Origin: an uncultured Oscillospiraceae bacterium
GTDB taxonomy: Bacteria; Bacillota; Clostridia; Oscillospirales; Oscillospiraceae
NCBI GenBank assembly: GCA_944385175.1
Contig: CALWWB010000007.1
Span: 1 to 40,886, forward strand
Length of the DNA: 40,886 bases
Reading direction: 5' to 3'
Position numbers and translations under genes: made by a program. Positions 14,225-23,025 of this stretch are shown piece by piece. The notes beneath the pieces were generated by a model, which saw only the letters and a list, made by a program, of their open reading frames with translations, was not told the DNA's origin and did no database searches. Every line of letters begins with the position of its first letter. Position 1 is the first letter of the stretch.

Positions 14225-15583
14225 TCAGCTCTGGATATTGGCCAGCATCTGAGCGGATGCGGTCTTGATGTTCTCTATCCACTGCTCCTCGGTGATCTCA
14301 CCGTTGACCAGAGAGTTCACGGGATCCATGAATACCTCGCGGACGGTACCCAGTCCGGCCACTGCGGTGTAGGAGGCAAAGTTGCCCATGGCGGCCTTGG
14401 CGCCGTCGTCATAGATGGAGTAGAACATCTGGTTGTCGCCTTCCAGAGTGTCGGCTATACCGAGAACGGGCTGGATAGCGCCGGCTGCAGCAAAGATCTC
14501 GCAGGCAGTGTCAGAGTACAAGAAAGCGATGAACTGCTTGGCAGCGTCAATATTCTCGGCGCCGGCAGGAATCCAGGCCTGCTCAAACCAGGTGTAGGAG
14601 TAGCGGTCACCGCCCTCGGTAGCTGCAGGCAGAGCGGTCATACCCCACTGGAAGCCCTCAGCCCTGGGGGCCTCGGCCATCTCGCCTACTATCCAAGTGC
14701 CGTTGGGCATAAACAGAGCCTTGTTGTCCAGCACCAGCTGCTGGTTCTGAGTGAAGTCCTGGTCATTGGCCTGAGCGGGGGTTATGGGGTTGGTGTAGGT
14801 AGCCAGTTTGGCGATTATGTCAAAGCACTCCTGAGCCTCTGCGGTATCCCAGATACCCTCCTCGTAGTGGGTGGCTGCGTCAAAGAACTCGGGACCGCCC
14901 ACAGTGTACATCAGAGCGTACATGAAAGCGTCGAAGTAACCGGTGGTGGGGTAGGTGAAGAGGTAGATGCCCTCTTCCATGGCCTTGTCGCCCAGCTCCC
15001 ACATCTCGTCCCAGGTGGTGGGAACTTCCCAGCCCTTTTCAGCAAAGAGGCCGGCGTTGTAGAACAGGCCGCAGGGAGAGTAGAACATGGGGGCCAGATA
15101 GGTCTTGCCGTCGCCATAGGGGTTGGTGAGAGAGGTCTCAGTGAAGCCGCCGGCGATCTTGTCGGCTACAGTCACATCCTCGCCGGGAACGGTCATGCTC
15201 AACACATCGGTAATATCGGCGATGTTGTTGTCCTTGATGAACTGCTCGGTGAGGCCGGCTTCACGGCCGGTGGCCAGGTGGATGACATCGGGGAACTCGC
15301 CGCCCTGCATGGCGGGGCCAATAACATCCTCAAGATTCTTGTCGGTGGTGAGGTTGACCTTTATGCCGGTCTCGGCAGTAAAGGCCTCAGCCACCTGCTG
15401 CCACATTTCGGAGCCGTAAGCGGTCTCAATAGCGGCAACGCTGATCTCGGCGGCAGGAGCTTCGGCAGCGGTATCGCCGGAGTCGGCAGCGGGAGCCTCG
15501 GCAGTCTCGTTGCTGCTGCCGCAGCCGGCCAGCATGCCAAGGGCAAGCACCAGCACCAAGAGCATGGCTATGGTTTTCTTCAT
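14225..15583 (-). CDS. Extracellular sugar-binding lipoprotein (ABC solute-binding protein family 1)
   Basis: A 452-residue substrate-binding protein. The signal peptide KKTIAMLLVLVLALGMLAGC ends in the lipobox LAGC with C21 as the lipidated residue, followed by a low-complexity Ala/Glu/Pro linker (about 22-47). The mature domain has family 1 features: ETAYGSEMWQQVAEAFTAETGIKVN near the start, the GEFPDVIHL segment, and a WIPAGAENIDAAKQFIAFL segment toward the C-terminus. It anchors outside the membrane and delivers its ligand to the two permeases. The AGGAGG site is ideal. It is the first gene of the GH112 operon, so a host-glycan disaccharide is the likely ligand. Confidence 0.92.
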   Translation of the reverse strand: MKKTIAMLLVLVLALGMLAGCGSSNETAEAPAADSGDTAAEAPAAEISVAAIETAYGSEMWQQVAEAFTAETGIKVNLTTDKNLEDVIGPAMQGGEFPDVIHLATGREAGLTEQFIKDNNIADITDVLSMTVPGEDVTVADKIAGGFTETSLTNPYGDGKTYLAPMFYSPCGLFYNAGLFAEKGWEVPTTWDEMWELGDKAMEEGIYLFTYPTTGYFDAFMYALMYTVGGPEFFDAATHYEEGIWDTAEAQECFDIIAKLATYTNPITPAQANDQDFTQNQQLVLDNKALFMPNGTWIVGEMAEAPRAEGFQWGMTALPAATEGGDRYSYTWFEQAWIPAGAENIDAAKQFIAFLYSDTACEIFAAAGAIQPVLGIADTLEGDNQMFYSIYDDGAKAAMGNFASYTAVAGLGTVREVFMDPVNSLVNGEITEEQWIENIKTASAQMLANIQS

Positions 15584-15639
15584 TTCATTTTCCTCCTAAT
15601 TTTTTACTTGGATCTTGGTTGGGTTTTACTGATGCTTTA

Positions 15640-15667
15640 AGTATACAGTTTCGTGAAAAAACAACAA
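15640..15667 (-). promoter_or_regulatory. Candidate promoter of the sugar ABC-GH112 operon
   Basis: On the minus strand TTGTTG (15662-15667) and TATACT (15640-15645), 16 bp apart, lie about 57 bp upstream of the start codon. The weak -35 box fits a promoter that needs an activator. Confidence 0.6.
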
Positions 15668-15678
15668 CTCGTTTTTTG

Positions 15679-15812
15679 TGGAGAATTTTATATATATTGC
15701 TCAAGAACTCAATTTCAGCAAATCGTTTAAAAACGCTCCCTTGTTTTTGTGTATTTCTACCATTTTGTTTTATTTGTGATTTGGAGAATTTGATTTTTTT
15801 CTGCATTTCTAC
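15679..15812. promoter_or_regulatory. Paired direct repeats in the divergent intergenic region
   Basis: The 315 bp between the two divergent genes are AT-rich and hold no gene. TGGAGAATTT occurs at 15679-15688 and 15782-15791 (103 bp apart), and ATTTCTAC at 15753-15760 and 15805-15812 (52 bp apart). Both spacings are close to whole helical turns, as expected for sites bound by a looping AraC-type dimer. They are candidate operators only. Confidence 0.45.
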
Positions 15813-15823
15813 GAAATTTTCTA

Positions 15824-15852
15824 TTGATAATTTTTTAATTCAACAATATAAT
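15824..15852 (+). promoter_or_regulatory. Promoter of the AraC-type regulator
   Basis: TTGATA (15824-15829) and TATAAT (15847-15852) are 17 bp apart, followed 46 bp later by the start codon with a GGGAG site. Confidence 0.8.
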
Positions 15853-15898
15853 TAAAGAAAAAACCAAAATTACTAAATTCTTCCGGGAGCTGAAAAAT

Positions 15899-16747
15899 AT
15901 GAGTCATCGAAGGTTCGCCATGGATCAGCCCGGTGTGGACAACATTCTCTGCCGCGCCAAGCTTTTAAACGTCAGCAGCGCCAAATACGGAGGAGACTGG
16001 CACTCGGTTCCCCACACTCATAATTATGCAGAGCTCTTCTATACCGTTGGAGGCAGCGGCCAGTTTCGCATTGACGACCGGCTCTATCCTGTCCATTCCA
16101 ATCAGCTGGTAATCATAAGTCCAAATGTAATTCACACCGAGGTGAGCTATATGGCTTCTCCTCTGGAGTATATTGTGCTTGGAATAGAGGGGCTTGAGCT
16201 CTCTGTCAGCGACAATACCGACGGGCGCTTCTGTATTCTCGACTGCCCCAGCGGTGGCGACATTGTAAACTGCCTGCGCAACATATACCGGGAGACGGAA
16301 GCCCATCAGCCAGGCTATGAGGTGATTTGCCAGGCATATATGGAGATCCTTATCTCCCGTCTCATGCGCAGCACCAGCTTTACCGCTGCTGCTAAGCCCA
16401 CGCCTAACCAGGTCAGCCGCCAATGCGCTGCCGTGCGCCACTACATAGACGCCCACTACAAGGAGCCTCTGAACCTGGACATGCTGGCAGCCCAGGCCCA
16501 TGTAAGCAAATATTATTTGGCTCACGCCTTTAAAAGCGAATATGGCATATCCCCCATCAATTATCAGATCTCTCTACGTATAAAAGAGAGCCGCTATCTC
16601 CTCAGGGAGACGGACATGTCCCTTTCTCAGATCTCCCGCATATTGGGTTTCTCTTCCGCCAGTTATTTTTCCCAAAGCTTCCGTAAAGCTGAGGGCATGA
16701 GCCCCCTGGAATTCAGGAACGGTGGAGTAGCCTCCGGAGATAAGTAG
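15899..16747 (+). CDS. AraC family regulator of the GH112 sugar locus
   Basis: A 282-residue regulator. The N-terminal cupin-like arm begins with HTHNYAELFYTVGGSGQFRID (about 38-58) and binds the sugar signal. The C-terminal DNA-binding domain, about 180-275, has two helix-turn-helix units: LDMLAAQAHVSKYYLAHAFKSEYGISPINY and the signature LSQISRILGFSSASYFSQSFRKAEGMSPLEFR. It is divergent from the ABC-GH112 operon across a 315-bp intergenic region with repeats, so it most likely activates that operon in response to the imported disaccharide. GGGAG lies 8 nt before the start codon. Confidence 0.92.
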   Translation: MSHRRFAMDQPGVDNILCRAKLLNVSSAKYGGDWHSVPHTHNYAELFYTVGGSGQFRIDDRLYPVHSNQLVIISPNVIHTEVSYMASPLEYIVLGIEGLELSVSDNTDGRFCILDCPSGGDIVNCLRNIYRETEAHQPGYEVICQAYMEILISRLMRSTSFTAAAKPTPNQVSRQCAAVRHYIDAHYKEPLNLDMLAAQAHVSKYYLAHAFKSEYGISPINYQISLRIKESRYLLRETDMSLSQISRILGFSSASYFSQSFRKAEGMSPLEFRNGGVASGDK

Positions 16748-16762
16748 CACGGGCTATACGGC

Positions 16763-16810
16763 AAAAACCCCGACAGTTTCTTTTAAGTGAAGCAAACTGT
16801 CGGGGTTTTT
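16763..16810. terminator. Bidirectional terminator between araC-type gene and rplQ
   Basis: A perfect 17-bp stem (16763-16779/16794-16810) with A-rich left and T-rich right ends lies between converging transcripts. A second stem (ATCCGG arms around 16820-16860) lies closer to rplQ on the minus strand. Confidence 0.92.
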
Positions 16811-16882
16811 GTTGTTTGTGCTGTTATCCGCTTATCCGGAATCCTCCCCTCTGGGAAGAGCCGGATGGATATATATGGGGTC

Positions 16883-17224
16883 TCAGACCAGCTCGATGAC
16901 GGCCATCTCTGCCGCGTCTCCGCGGCGCTCGCCGATGCGGGTGATGCGGGTATAACCGCCGTTGCGCTCGGCGTACTTGGGAGCCAGCTCATCGAAAACC
17001 TTCTTGGCTACATCTTCGCGGGTGATGAAGGCCAGGGCCTGGCGATAGGCATTCAGGTCCTTTGCCTTGCCAAGAGTTATCATTTTCTCGGCCATGGGAG
17101 CTATCTCCTTGGCGCGGGTGACGGTAGTCTCCATGCGGCCCTTGTCCAGAAGGTCAGTTACCTGCTGACGGAGCATCGCCATGCGCTGGGCGGTAGTCTT
17201 GCCGAGCTTTCTTGTACCGGGCAT
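16883..17224 (-). CDS. rplQ: 50S ribosomal protein L17
   Basis: At 113 residues this is the short Firmicutes form of L17. It begins with the family hallmark [22 protein letters not shown] and contains the [10 protein letters not shown] motif (about 33-42) and a C-terminal [19 protein letters not shown] segment. L17 sits near the peptide tunnel exit on the 50S subunit. It is the last gene of the ribosomal supercluster, 26 bp after rpoA. The energy-coupling factor genes that often follow rplQ in Firmicutes are absent here; a double terminator and a convergent araC-type gene lie there instead. Confidence 0.97.
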   Translation of the reverse strand: MPGTRKLGKTTAQRMAMLRQQVTDLLDKGRMETTVTRAKEIAPMAEKMITLGKAKDLNAYRQALAFITREDVAKKVFDELAPKYAERNGGYTRITRIGERRGDAAEMAVIELV

Positions 17225-17250
17225 AATTGCTTTTCCTCCTTCTTGAGAGC

Positions 17251-18201
17251 TTACTGATTATCCTCGCTTGCCAGAGACAAGCCCATCATCGTCAGCTTGT
17301 GGACGACTTCTTCCAGGGACTTGCGGCCGAGGTTACGGACCTTGATCATTTCTTCCTCTGTCTTGTTGACCAGATCCTCTACGGTATTGATGTTGGCGCG
17401 CTTGAGGCAGTTGAAGCTTCTTACGGACAGATCCAGCTCTTCGATGGTCATCTTGAGCATGGTATCCGGCTCCTTCTCCACCTTTTCCACCACAGTGGAA
17501 TTATTGCCGATGGTGTCGGACAGATCCGTAAAGAGCGTAAAGTGATCGCAGAGTATCTTTGCACCCAGGGAAAGTGCATCCCTGGCAGTCATGGTCTTGT
17601 CGGTCCAAACCTCTATGGTCAGCTTGTCAAAGTCGGTCTGGTTGCCTACACGGGTATTTTCCACAGTGTAGTTGACTTTGAGAACAGGAGTGTATATGGA
17701 GTCCACAGGAATGGTGCCGATAGGCATCTGAGGATTCTTGTTCTTCTCAGCGGAGACATAGCCTCTGCCGTGATCCAGGACCAGTTCCATGTTCAAGGCG
17801 CCCTCGGGTCCCAGGGTAGCTATGGGCTGCTCGGGGTTGAGGATCTCCACCTCGGAGTCTGCCTTGATGTCTCCGGCGGTGACAAGCCCCTCGCCGGAGG
17901 CCTCGATATATACGGTCTTTGCACCCTCGCTGTGAAGACGGGCAATGATGCTCTTGACGTTGAGGACGATCTCGGTCACGTCCTCTTTCACACCGGGGAT
18001 GGTGGAAAACTCATGCTGTACTCCGGCGATCTTGATGCTGGTGCAGGCAGTACCGGGGAGAGAAGAGAGAAGTACCCTGCGAAGAGAGTTACCAAGTGTT
18101 GTGCCGTAGCCGCGCTCCAGCGGCTCTATGATATACTTACCATAAGAGCTGTCGGCGGGAGTTTCTATGCACTCTATGCGCGGCTTCTTAATTTCGATCA
18201 T
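17251..18201 (-). CDS. rpoA: RNA polymerase alpha subunit
   Basis: A 316-residue alpha subunit. The N-terminal dimerisation domain includes the signature [20 protein letters not shown] (about 31-50) and spans to about residue 230, followed by an acidic linker. The C-terminal domain ([25 protein letters not shown], then [12 protein letters not shown]) carries the helix-hairpin-helix that contacts UP-element DNA and activators. The order rpsD-rpoA-rplQ is the standard alpha operon. Confidence 0.98.
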   Translation of the reverse strand: MIEIKKPRIECIETPADSSYGKYIIEPLERGYGTTLGNSLRRVLLSSLPGTACTSIKIAGVQHEFSTIPGVKEDVTEIVLNVKSIIARLHSEGAKTVYIEASGEGLVTAGDIKADSEVEILNPEQPIATLGPEGALNMELVLDHGRGYVSAEKNKNPQMPIGTIPVDSIYTPVLKVNYTVENTRVGNQTDFDKLTIEVWTDKTMTARDALSLGAKILCDHFTLFTDLSDTIGNNSTVVEKVEKEPDTMLKMTIEELDLSVRSFNCLKRANINTVEDLVNKTEEEMIKVRNLGRKSLEEVVHKLTMMGLSLASEDNQ

Positions 18202-18283
18202 ATAGTTATATAACCCTCCTTTTAAGTGTTGCGCTTTGTAATCGCTTGTGGTGATTCAGCTTACCAATTTGAGGGTGTCTTTA

Positions 18284-18910
18284 TTACTTGGAGTACAACT
18301 CGACGATGAGACGTTCCTCGATGGGCAGATCGATGTCTTCTCTTGCAGGAACTGCAGCGACCTTTGCAACCATGTTGTTTGCATCATATTCAAGCCACTT
18401 GGGTGCGGGACGGAAAGCGTTTGCCTCGATATTGGCCTTGATCTTCTCAATACCCCTGCTGCTCTCCTTGAGGGCGACTACCATGCCAGGTTTGACCTGG
18501 TAGCTGGGGATATTGACCTTGCGGCCGTTTACGGTGATGTGTCCGTGGCTGACCATCTGACGGGCCTCGGCGCGGCTCATGGCAAAGCCCAGGCGGTAAA
18601 CCACATTGTCCAGACGGCACTCCAGAATGGAGAGGAGGTTCTCGCCGGTCTGGCCGGGGCGGCGCTCGGCCAGCTCAAAGTAGCCGCGGAACTGGCTCTC
18701 CAGAACGCCGTAGAATCTCTTGGCCTTCTGCTTCTCACGGAGCTGCTGGCCGTACTCAGAGCTCTTGCTGCGGCCCTGGCCGTGCTGGCCGGGGGCAAAA
18801 GCTCTGCTGTTCATTGCGCACTTGTCGGTGTAGCAGCGGTCGCCCTTGAGGAAGAGCTTCTGACCTTCTCTGCGGCACTGGCGGCAGACTGCTTCAGTAT
18901 ATCTTGCCAT
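18284..18910 (-). CDS. rpsD: 30S ribosomal protein S4 (zinc-binding form)
   Basis: A 208-residue S4. The N-terminus has C9-X2-C12 and C26-X4-C31, the zinc-binding C+ version of the protein. The S4 RNA-binding domain ([38 protein letters not shown], about 98-135) is intact. S4 is a primary 16S rRNA binder in 30S assembly and in many bacteria an autoregulator. In Bacillus rpsD is a separate gene; here it lies in the alpha operon, downstream of the structured spacer before rpsM. Confidence 0.97.
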   Translation of the reverse strand: MARYTEAVCRQCRREGQKLFLKGDRCYTDKCAMNSRAFAPGQHGQGRSKSSEYGQQLREKQKAKRFYGVLESQFRGYFELAERRPGQTGENLLSILECRLDNVVYRLGFAMSRAEARQMVSHGHITVNGRKVNIPSYQVKPGMVVALKESSRGIEKIKANIEANAFRPAPKWLEYDANNMVAKVAAVPAREDIDLPIEERLIVELYSK

Positions 18911-18929
18911 ATCAGTTTACCTCCTTCAA

Positions 18930-19331
18930 TTAGACACGACGACGCTTGGGAGGACGGCAGCCATTGTGAGGAATGGGGGTGACATCCTTTATCATCGTCA
19001 CTTCAAGACCTGCGGTCTGGAGAGCGCGGATGGCGGCCTCACGGCCGGAACCGGGCCCCTTGACGAACACTTCGACGGTCTTCAGGCCGTGCTCCATAGC
19101 TGCCTTTGCGGCAGTCTCGGCTGCGGTCTGAGCGGCAAAGGGGGTAGACTTCTTGCTTCCGCGGAAGCCCAGGCCACCGGCGGAGGCCCAGGACAGAGCA
19201 TTGCCCTGAGTGTCGGTAATGGTGACCATGGTATTATTGAAGGAAGAGCTGATATGAACCTGGCCCTTTTCGATGTTCTTGCGCTCTCTTCTGCGAGTTC
19301 TGACTTTCTTCTTAGCGTTTGCTGCTGCCAT
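18930..19331 (-). CDS. rpsK: 30S ribosomal protein S11
   Basis: A 133-residue S11. It has a basic N-terminal tail ([13 protein letters not shown]), then the conserved [19 protein letters not shown] core, [13 protein letters not shown] and the C-terminal [17 protein letters not shown] signature. S11 lies on the 30S platform close to the mRNA exit. It is followed by rpsD after 19 bp and preceded by rpsM after 15 bp. Confidence 0.98.
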   Translation of the reverse strand: MAAANAKKKVRTRRRERKNIEKGQVHISSSFNNTMVTITDTQGNALSWASAGGLGFRGSKKSTPFAAQTAAETAAKAAMEHGLKTVEVFVKGPGSGREAAIRALQTAGLEVTMIKDVTPIPHNGCRPPKRRRV

Positions 19332-19346
19332 AATTCATATCCCTCC

Positions 19347-19715
19347 TTACTTCTTCTTATTTGCGATGGTGCGTTTCGGACCCTTGCGGGTACGGGCATT
19401 GGTCTTGGATCTCTGACCCCGCACGGGCAGGCCGCGGCGGTGGCGCAGGCCGCGGTAGCAGCCTATCTCGGTCAGGCGCTTGATGTCCAGCGCAGTCTGG
19501 CGGCGCAGGTCACCTTCCACGATGTAGCCGTGGTCGATGCACTCACGCAGCTTTGCTTCTTCCTCATCGGTGAGGTCCTTAACTCTGGTGTCGGGGTTGA
19601 TCCCGGTAGCCTCCAGGATCTTCTTTGCGCTGGTTCTGCCGATACCATAGACGTAGGTGAGACCGATTTCGATTCTCTTGTCCTTGGGCAGGTCAACGCC
19701 GGCTATACGTGCCAT
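19347..19715 (-). CDS. rpsM: 30S ribosomal protein S13
   Basis: A 122-residue S13. It opens with [25 protein letters not shown], has the [29 protein letters not shown] signature near residues 85-110 (here [16 protein letters not shown], then SKTNART) and a lysine-rich tail that contacts the tRNAs at the head of the 30S subunit. It is the first gene after a 213-bp structured spacer that separates it from rpmJ. Confidence 0.98.
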   Translation of the reverse strand: MARIAGVDLPKDKRIEIGLTYVYGIGRTSAKKILEATGINPDTRVKDLTDEEEAKLRECIDHGYIVEGDLRRQTALDIKRLTEIGCYRGLRHRRGLPVRGQRSKTNARTRKGPKRTIANKKK

Positions 19716-19753
19716 ACTTTACAATCATCCTTTCGATAATTTTTCCGCACTTT

Positions 19754-19866
19754 GGCGAACGGGGACTTATTCCCGCCGGAGGGAGTCCCTCGTCCATGCG
19801 GGAGCTTAGTTCGCCCGGCCCGGAGCCAGGGGCCCGTGGGCGCGGGTTTCAGCGGCTGAGGCCGCT
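19754..19866 (-). promoter_or_regulatory. Structured spacer between rpmJ and rpsM
   Basis: The 213-bp gap 19716-19928 codes for nothing. It contains an outer stem GGCGAAC/GTTCGCC (19754-19760/19809-19815) enclosing GGGACT/AGTCCC (19762-19767/19784-19789), and a hairpin AGCGGC-TGAG-GCCGCT (19851-19866). Its position, just before rpsM, is where the S4-binding alpha leader lies in Escherichia coli. An autoregulatory role is inferred. Confidence 0.5.
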
Positions 19867-19928
19867 TTTATAGGGATAGGCTTGCGCCTGATCTCTCTGC
19901 TGGGATTTGGGGGACAGCCCCCTCTGCA

Positions 19929-20042
19929 TTAACCCTGGCGCTGCTTGTGCTTGGGGTTCTCGCAGATGACCATGACTTTGCCCTTGCGCTTGATGATCTT
20001 GCACTTCTCGCACATGGGCTTCACGGAAGGTCTTACTTTCAT
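19929..20042 (-). CDS. rpmJ: 50S ribosomal protein L36 (zinc-binding form)
   Basis: A 37-residue protein read directly from the sequence. It begins [20 protein letters not shown] and carries C11, C14, C27 and H32, the zinc knuckle of the C+ form. The length is exactly that of bacterial L36. L36 is a late-assembling protein of the 50S subunit. An AGGTACAACAA stretch preceded by GG precedes the ATG; the gene lies 12 bp after infA, as in most Firmicutes. Confidence 0.97.
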   Translation of the reverse strand: MKVRPSVKPMCEKCKIIKRKGKVMVICENPKHKQRQG

Positions 20043-20054
20043 TTGTTGTACCTC

Positions 20055-20273
20055 CTACTTGCTTCTCCAGGTGATGCGGCCCCGGGTGACGTCATAGGGA
20101 GACATCTGCACCGTGACCTTGTCGCCGGGAAGTATCCTGATAAAGTTCATCCGGAGTTTGCCGGAAATATGCGCCAGTATGATGTGGCCGTTGCCTATAT
20201 CCACCTGGAACATGGTATTGGGCAGGGATTCAACTACCGTGCCCTCGAGTTCGATTACGTCGTCTTTTGCCAA
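20055..20273 (-). CDS. infA: Translation initiation factor IF-1
   Basis: A 72-residue single OB-fold protein of standard length. It starts with [21 protein letters not shown] and contains [39 protein letters not shown] strands with the conserved [10 protein letters not shown] end. IF-1 occupies the ribosomal A site during initiation. The order map-infA-rpmJ-rpsM is the common Firmicutes arrangement. Confidence 0.98.
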   Translation of the reverse strand: MAKDDVIELEGTVVESLPNTMFQVDIGNGHIILAHISGKLRMNFIRILPGDKVTVQMSPYDVTRGRITWRSK

Positions 20274-20308
20274 TGTAAAATTCCTCCAAAGTCGGTGTGT
20301 GACTTATG

Positions 20309-21088
20309 TCACAAGTCCTCTGCCATCGTGAGTATCTCCGGCTCGCCGTCGGTAATGAGGATTGTGTTCTCGTAGTGGGCCGAGAGAGATCCGTCCACCG
20401 TGACAACGGTCCAGTCGTTGTCCAGCACCTTTACCTCATAGCCGCCCATATTGACCATCGGTTCTACCGCAATGGTCATACCCTTGACAAGGCGGGGATT
20501 AGATCTGCCGCTGAGATGGCGGTCTATCCTGTAGTTGGGGACCTCAGGTGCCTCGTGCATTCTGTGGCCTACGCCATGGCCCACATACTCCCGGACTACG
20601 GAATAGCCGTGGCTCTCCACATAGTCCTGAATAGCGCCCCCAATATCGGAGATCCGGTAGCCTTCCCGGGCAAAGCGGATGCCTTCAAAGAAGCTCTGGC
20701 GGGTGACTTGTATCAGTCTCCGCGCCTCCTCGCTTATCTGCCCGCAGGGGAAGGTTCCGGCACAGTCGCCCACCATGCCCTTGTAGGTGGCTCCCACATC
20801 CAGGGAAACTATGTCCCCTTCGTGGATGACCCGCTTTCCGGGGATACCGTGTATGACCTCATCATTTACCGAGACACAGGCGCTGGCCGGGAAGCCGGCA
20901 TAGCCCAGAAAGGTGGGCGTGGCTCCGGATTTTATGATGAACTCATGCACATACCTGTCTATCTGCTTTGTGGTCACTCCGGCCGCAATCGCCTGACGGG
21001 CTATTGTCCTGGCCCCGGCAGTTATACGGCCGGCCTGACGCATGATCTCTATCTCTGATTTGGACTTGATATAAATTGTATCCGGCAT
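20309..21088 (-). CDS. map: Type I methionine aminopeptidase
   Basis: A 259-residue enzyme that removes the initiator methionine from nascent proteins. The five metal ligands of the pita-bread fold are visible: D97 (SLDVGA), D108 (VGDCAG), H171 (GHGVGHRMHE), E209 (AVEP) and E240 (HYENTI), with substrate-binding H80 (EVIHGIPG). The start at 21088 was chosen over farther upstream in-frame codons because it lies one base after the adk stop and GGAG inside the adk end serves as its ribosome binding site, implying translational coupling. It lacks the N-terminal zinc-finger extension of some homologues. Confidence 0.97.
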   Translation of the reverse strand: MPDTIYIKSKSEIEIMRQAGRITAGARTIARQAIAAGVTTKQIDRYVHEFIIKSGATPTFLGYAGFPASACVSVNDEVIHGIPGKRVIHEGDIVSLDVGATYKGMVGDCAGTFPCGQISEEARRLIQVTRQSFFEGIRFAREGYRISDIGGAIQDYVESHGYSVVREYVGHGVGHRMHEAPEVPNYRIDRHLSGRSNPRLVKGMTIAVEPMVNMGGYEVKVLDNDWTVVTVDGSLSAHYENTILITDGEPEILTMAEDL

Positions 21089-21089
21089 A

Positions 21090-21722
21090 TCAAATCTCCA
21101 GAGCTTTCCTGATAACGGCCGTTGTGGCCTCAATGGTGTTTTGGTTCTCCACGCATTTGAGCTTGCCTCTCTCGGCATAGAAGAGCTTCAGAGGCTCGGT
21201 ATCCCTGTGGAATACCTCCAGCCTCGCCTTTACCGTTTCGGGGGCGTCGTCCTTGCGGACATGCAGCTCCCCTCCGCAGCTGTCGCAGAGGCCCTCTGTC
21301 TTGGGAGGATTGCTCACCACGTGGAAGGTCTGGCCGCAGTCCTTGCAGGTGCGGCGGCCGGACATGCGATTTACTATGACCTCGTCCTCTATCTCGATGG
21401 ACAGGGCACAGTCTATCTCCACACCCATCTCCTCCATGGTCTCAGCCTGGGGGATGGTCCGGGGTACACCGTCAAGGATGTACCCGTTCTTACAGTCTTC
21501 CTGGGCCAGCCGCTCCCGGATGATGCCGATTATCACATCATCGGGAACCAGCTTGCCTGCTTCCACATAGCTCTTGGCCTGAATACCCACAGGGGTGCCC
21601 GCCTTCATGGCGGCTCTCAGGATGTTGCCGGTGGATATGGTGGGTATGCCGAGCTCTCGGCTTAGTATCTCAGCTTGAGTACCTTTACCTGCGCCGGGAG
21701 CGCCTAAAAGTATAAGCCTCAT
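21090..21722 (-). CDS. adk: Adenylate kinase (zinc-binding LID)
   Basis: A 210-residue long-form adenylate kinase that interconverts ATP, AMP and ADP. The P-loop is GAPGAGKGTQ (7-16), the AMP-binding region STGNILRAAM, and the LID domain has C126-X2-C129 and C146-X2-C149 for structural zinc. The usual GFPRT motif reads GVPRT (85-89), so the very conserved phenylalanine near the AMP site is a valine; the codon is clearly GTA. The gene lies 16 bp after secY and is coupled to map. Confidence 0.97.
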   Translation of the reverse strand: MRLILLGAPGAGKGTQAEILSRELGIPTISTGNILRAAMKAGTPVGIQAKSYVEAGKLVPDDVIIGIIRERLAQEDCKNGYILDGVPRTIPQAETMEEMGVEIDCALSIEIEDEVIVNRMSGRRTCKDCGQTFHVVSNPPKTEGLCDSCGGELHVRKDDAPETVKARLEVFHRDTEPLKLFYAERGKLKCVENQNTIEATTAVIRKALEI

Positions 21723-21738
21723 AAGCTCATCTCCTTAA

Positions 21739-23025
21739 TCAGTCAAGGAAGCCTTTGTAGTTGCGCATGAGCATCTGTGCCTCCAGGGCGCGGACAGTCT
21801 CAAGAGCAACACCCACAACGATTATGATGGAAGTACCGCCCAGAGAGATGCCGGTGAGGGCAGCGCTCTGGCTGAAGTGGGCCACCAGGATGGGAACAAC
21901 AGCGATGATACCCAGATAGATGGCGCCGAAGAGGGTGATCTTATTGAGCACCTTGTGGATAAACTCGCTGGTGGGCTTGCCGGGCCGGAAGCCGGGGATG
22001 TAGCCGCCGTTCTTCTTCAGGTTGTTGGCCACTTCGATGGGGTTGAACTGGATGGTGGAATAGAAGTATGCAAAGAAGATAATAAGCAGGAAGTATACTA
22101 TAGCGTAGGGGATGGAATTGGTGCCGAACCAAGTGCTCACCCAACCGCTGGTCTTGCCCCAGAAGGCAGCAATGGTAGCGGGAATGGAGGCAATGGACTG
22201 GGCAAAGATGATGGGCATAACGCCGGACATGTTCACCTTCATGGGCAGGTGAGTGCTCTGGCCGCCATACATCTTGCGGCCCACCACACGCTTTGCATAC
22301 TGCACCGGGATACGCCGCTCGGAGTCGTTGACAAAGACAATGAGCACGATGATTGCCAGGGCGCCCAGTATCATTAATACCAGAACCCACCACTGGAGCT
22401 GGCCCAGGATGATGTTGCGCACGCTGGTCACAATGCTGGTGGGCAGACGGGAGATGATGCTGGCAAAGAGGATCATGGAGATTCCGTTGCCTATACCATG
22501 CTCGGTGATCTGCTCGCCCAGCCACATGATGAGGGCGGAGCCGGAGGTGAAGGTGAGGATGATGACGATAGCTGCCCAGATGCTGCTCTGAGCATCGGCC
22601 ACCAGGATACCGTTGTTCTTGATGAGCATGTAGAAGCCGAAGCCCTGCAGCAGACCGATGGCAACAGTAACATAGCGGGTGATTGCGGCAATCTTCTTTC
22701 TGCCTTCCTCGCCCTCCTCCTTGCTCATACGCTCCAGTGCGGGGATGGCGATGCACAGCAGCTGGATGATTATGGAGGCATTGATATAGGGCTGAATGGA
22801 CAGAGCGAAGATGGTGGCGTTGGAGAAAGCGCCGCCGGACATGACGTCCAGCAGGCCCAGAACGGTGTTCTGGAGCATTGCAAAGTAGCTCTGCAATGCA
22901 GCAATGTTCACGTAGGGGACAGGGATGGCGTTGCCAAGACGATAAAGCAGAATGATGAGCAGGGTGAAGAGTATCTTTCTGCGGATCTCTTCAATCCTCC
23001 ATGCATTGCGTAATGTCTGAAGCAC
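21739..23025 (-). CDS. secY: Protein translocase subunit SecY
   Basis: A 428-residue channel protein with ten membrane helices. The N-terminus MLQTLRNAWRIEEIRRKILF, the plug/helix 2 region SGGAFSNATIFALSIQPYINASIIIQLL, the GNGISMILFA segment of helix 4 and the C-terminal KKNGGYIPGFRPGKPT loop that contacts SecA and the ribosome are all present. It forms the SecYEG pore in the cytoplasmic membrane. It follows rplO with no gap and precedes adk, the standard spc-operon end. Confidence 0.98.
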   Translation of the reverse strand: MLQTLRNAWRIEEIRRKILFTLLIILLYRLGNAIPVPYVNIAALQSYFAMLQNTVLGLLDVMSGGAFSNATIFALSIQPYINASIIIQLLCIAIPALERMSKEEGEEGRKKIAAITRYVTVAIGLLQGFGFYMLIKNNGILVADAQSSIWAAIVIILTFTSGSALIMWLGEQITEHGIGNGISMILFASIISRLPTSIVTSVRNIILGQLQWWVLVLMILGALAIIVLIVFVNDSERRIPVQYAKRVVGRKMYGGQSTHLPMKVNMSGVMPIIFAQSIASIPATIAAFWGKTSGWVSTWFGTNSIPYAIVYFLLIIFFAYFYSTIQFNPIEVANNLKKNGGYIPGFRPGKPTSEFIHKVLNKITLFGAIYLGIIAVVPILVAHFSQSAALTGISLGGTSIIIVVGVALETVRALEAQMLMRNYKGFLD

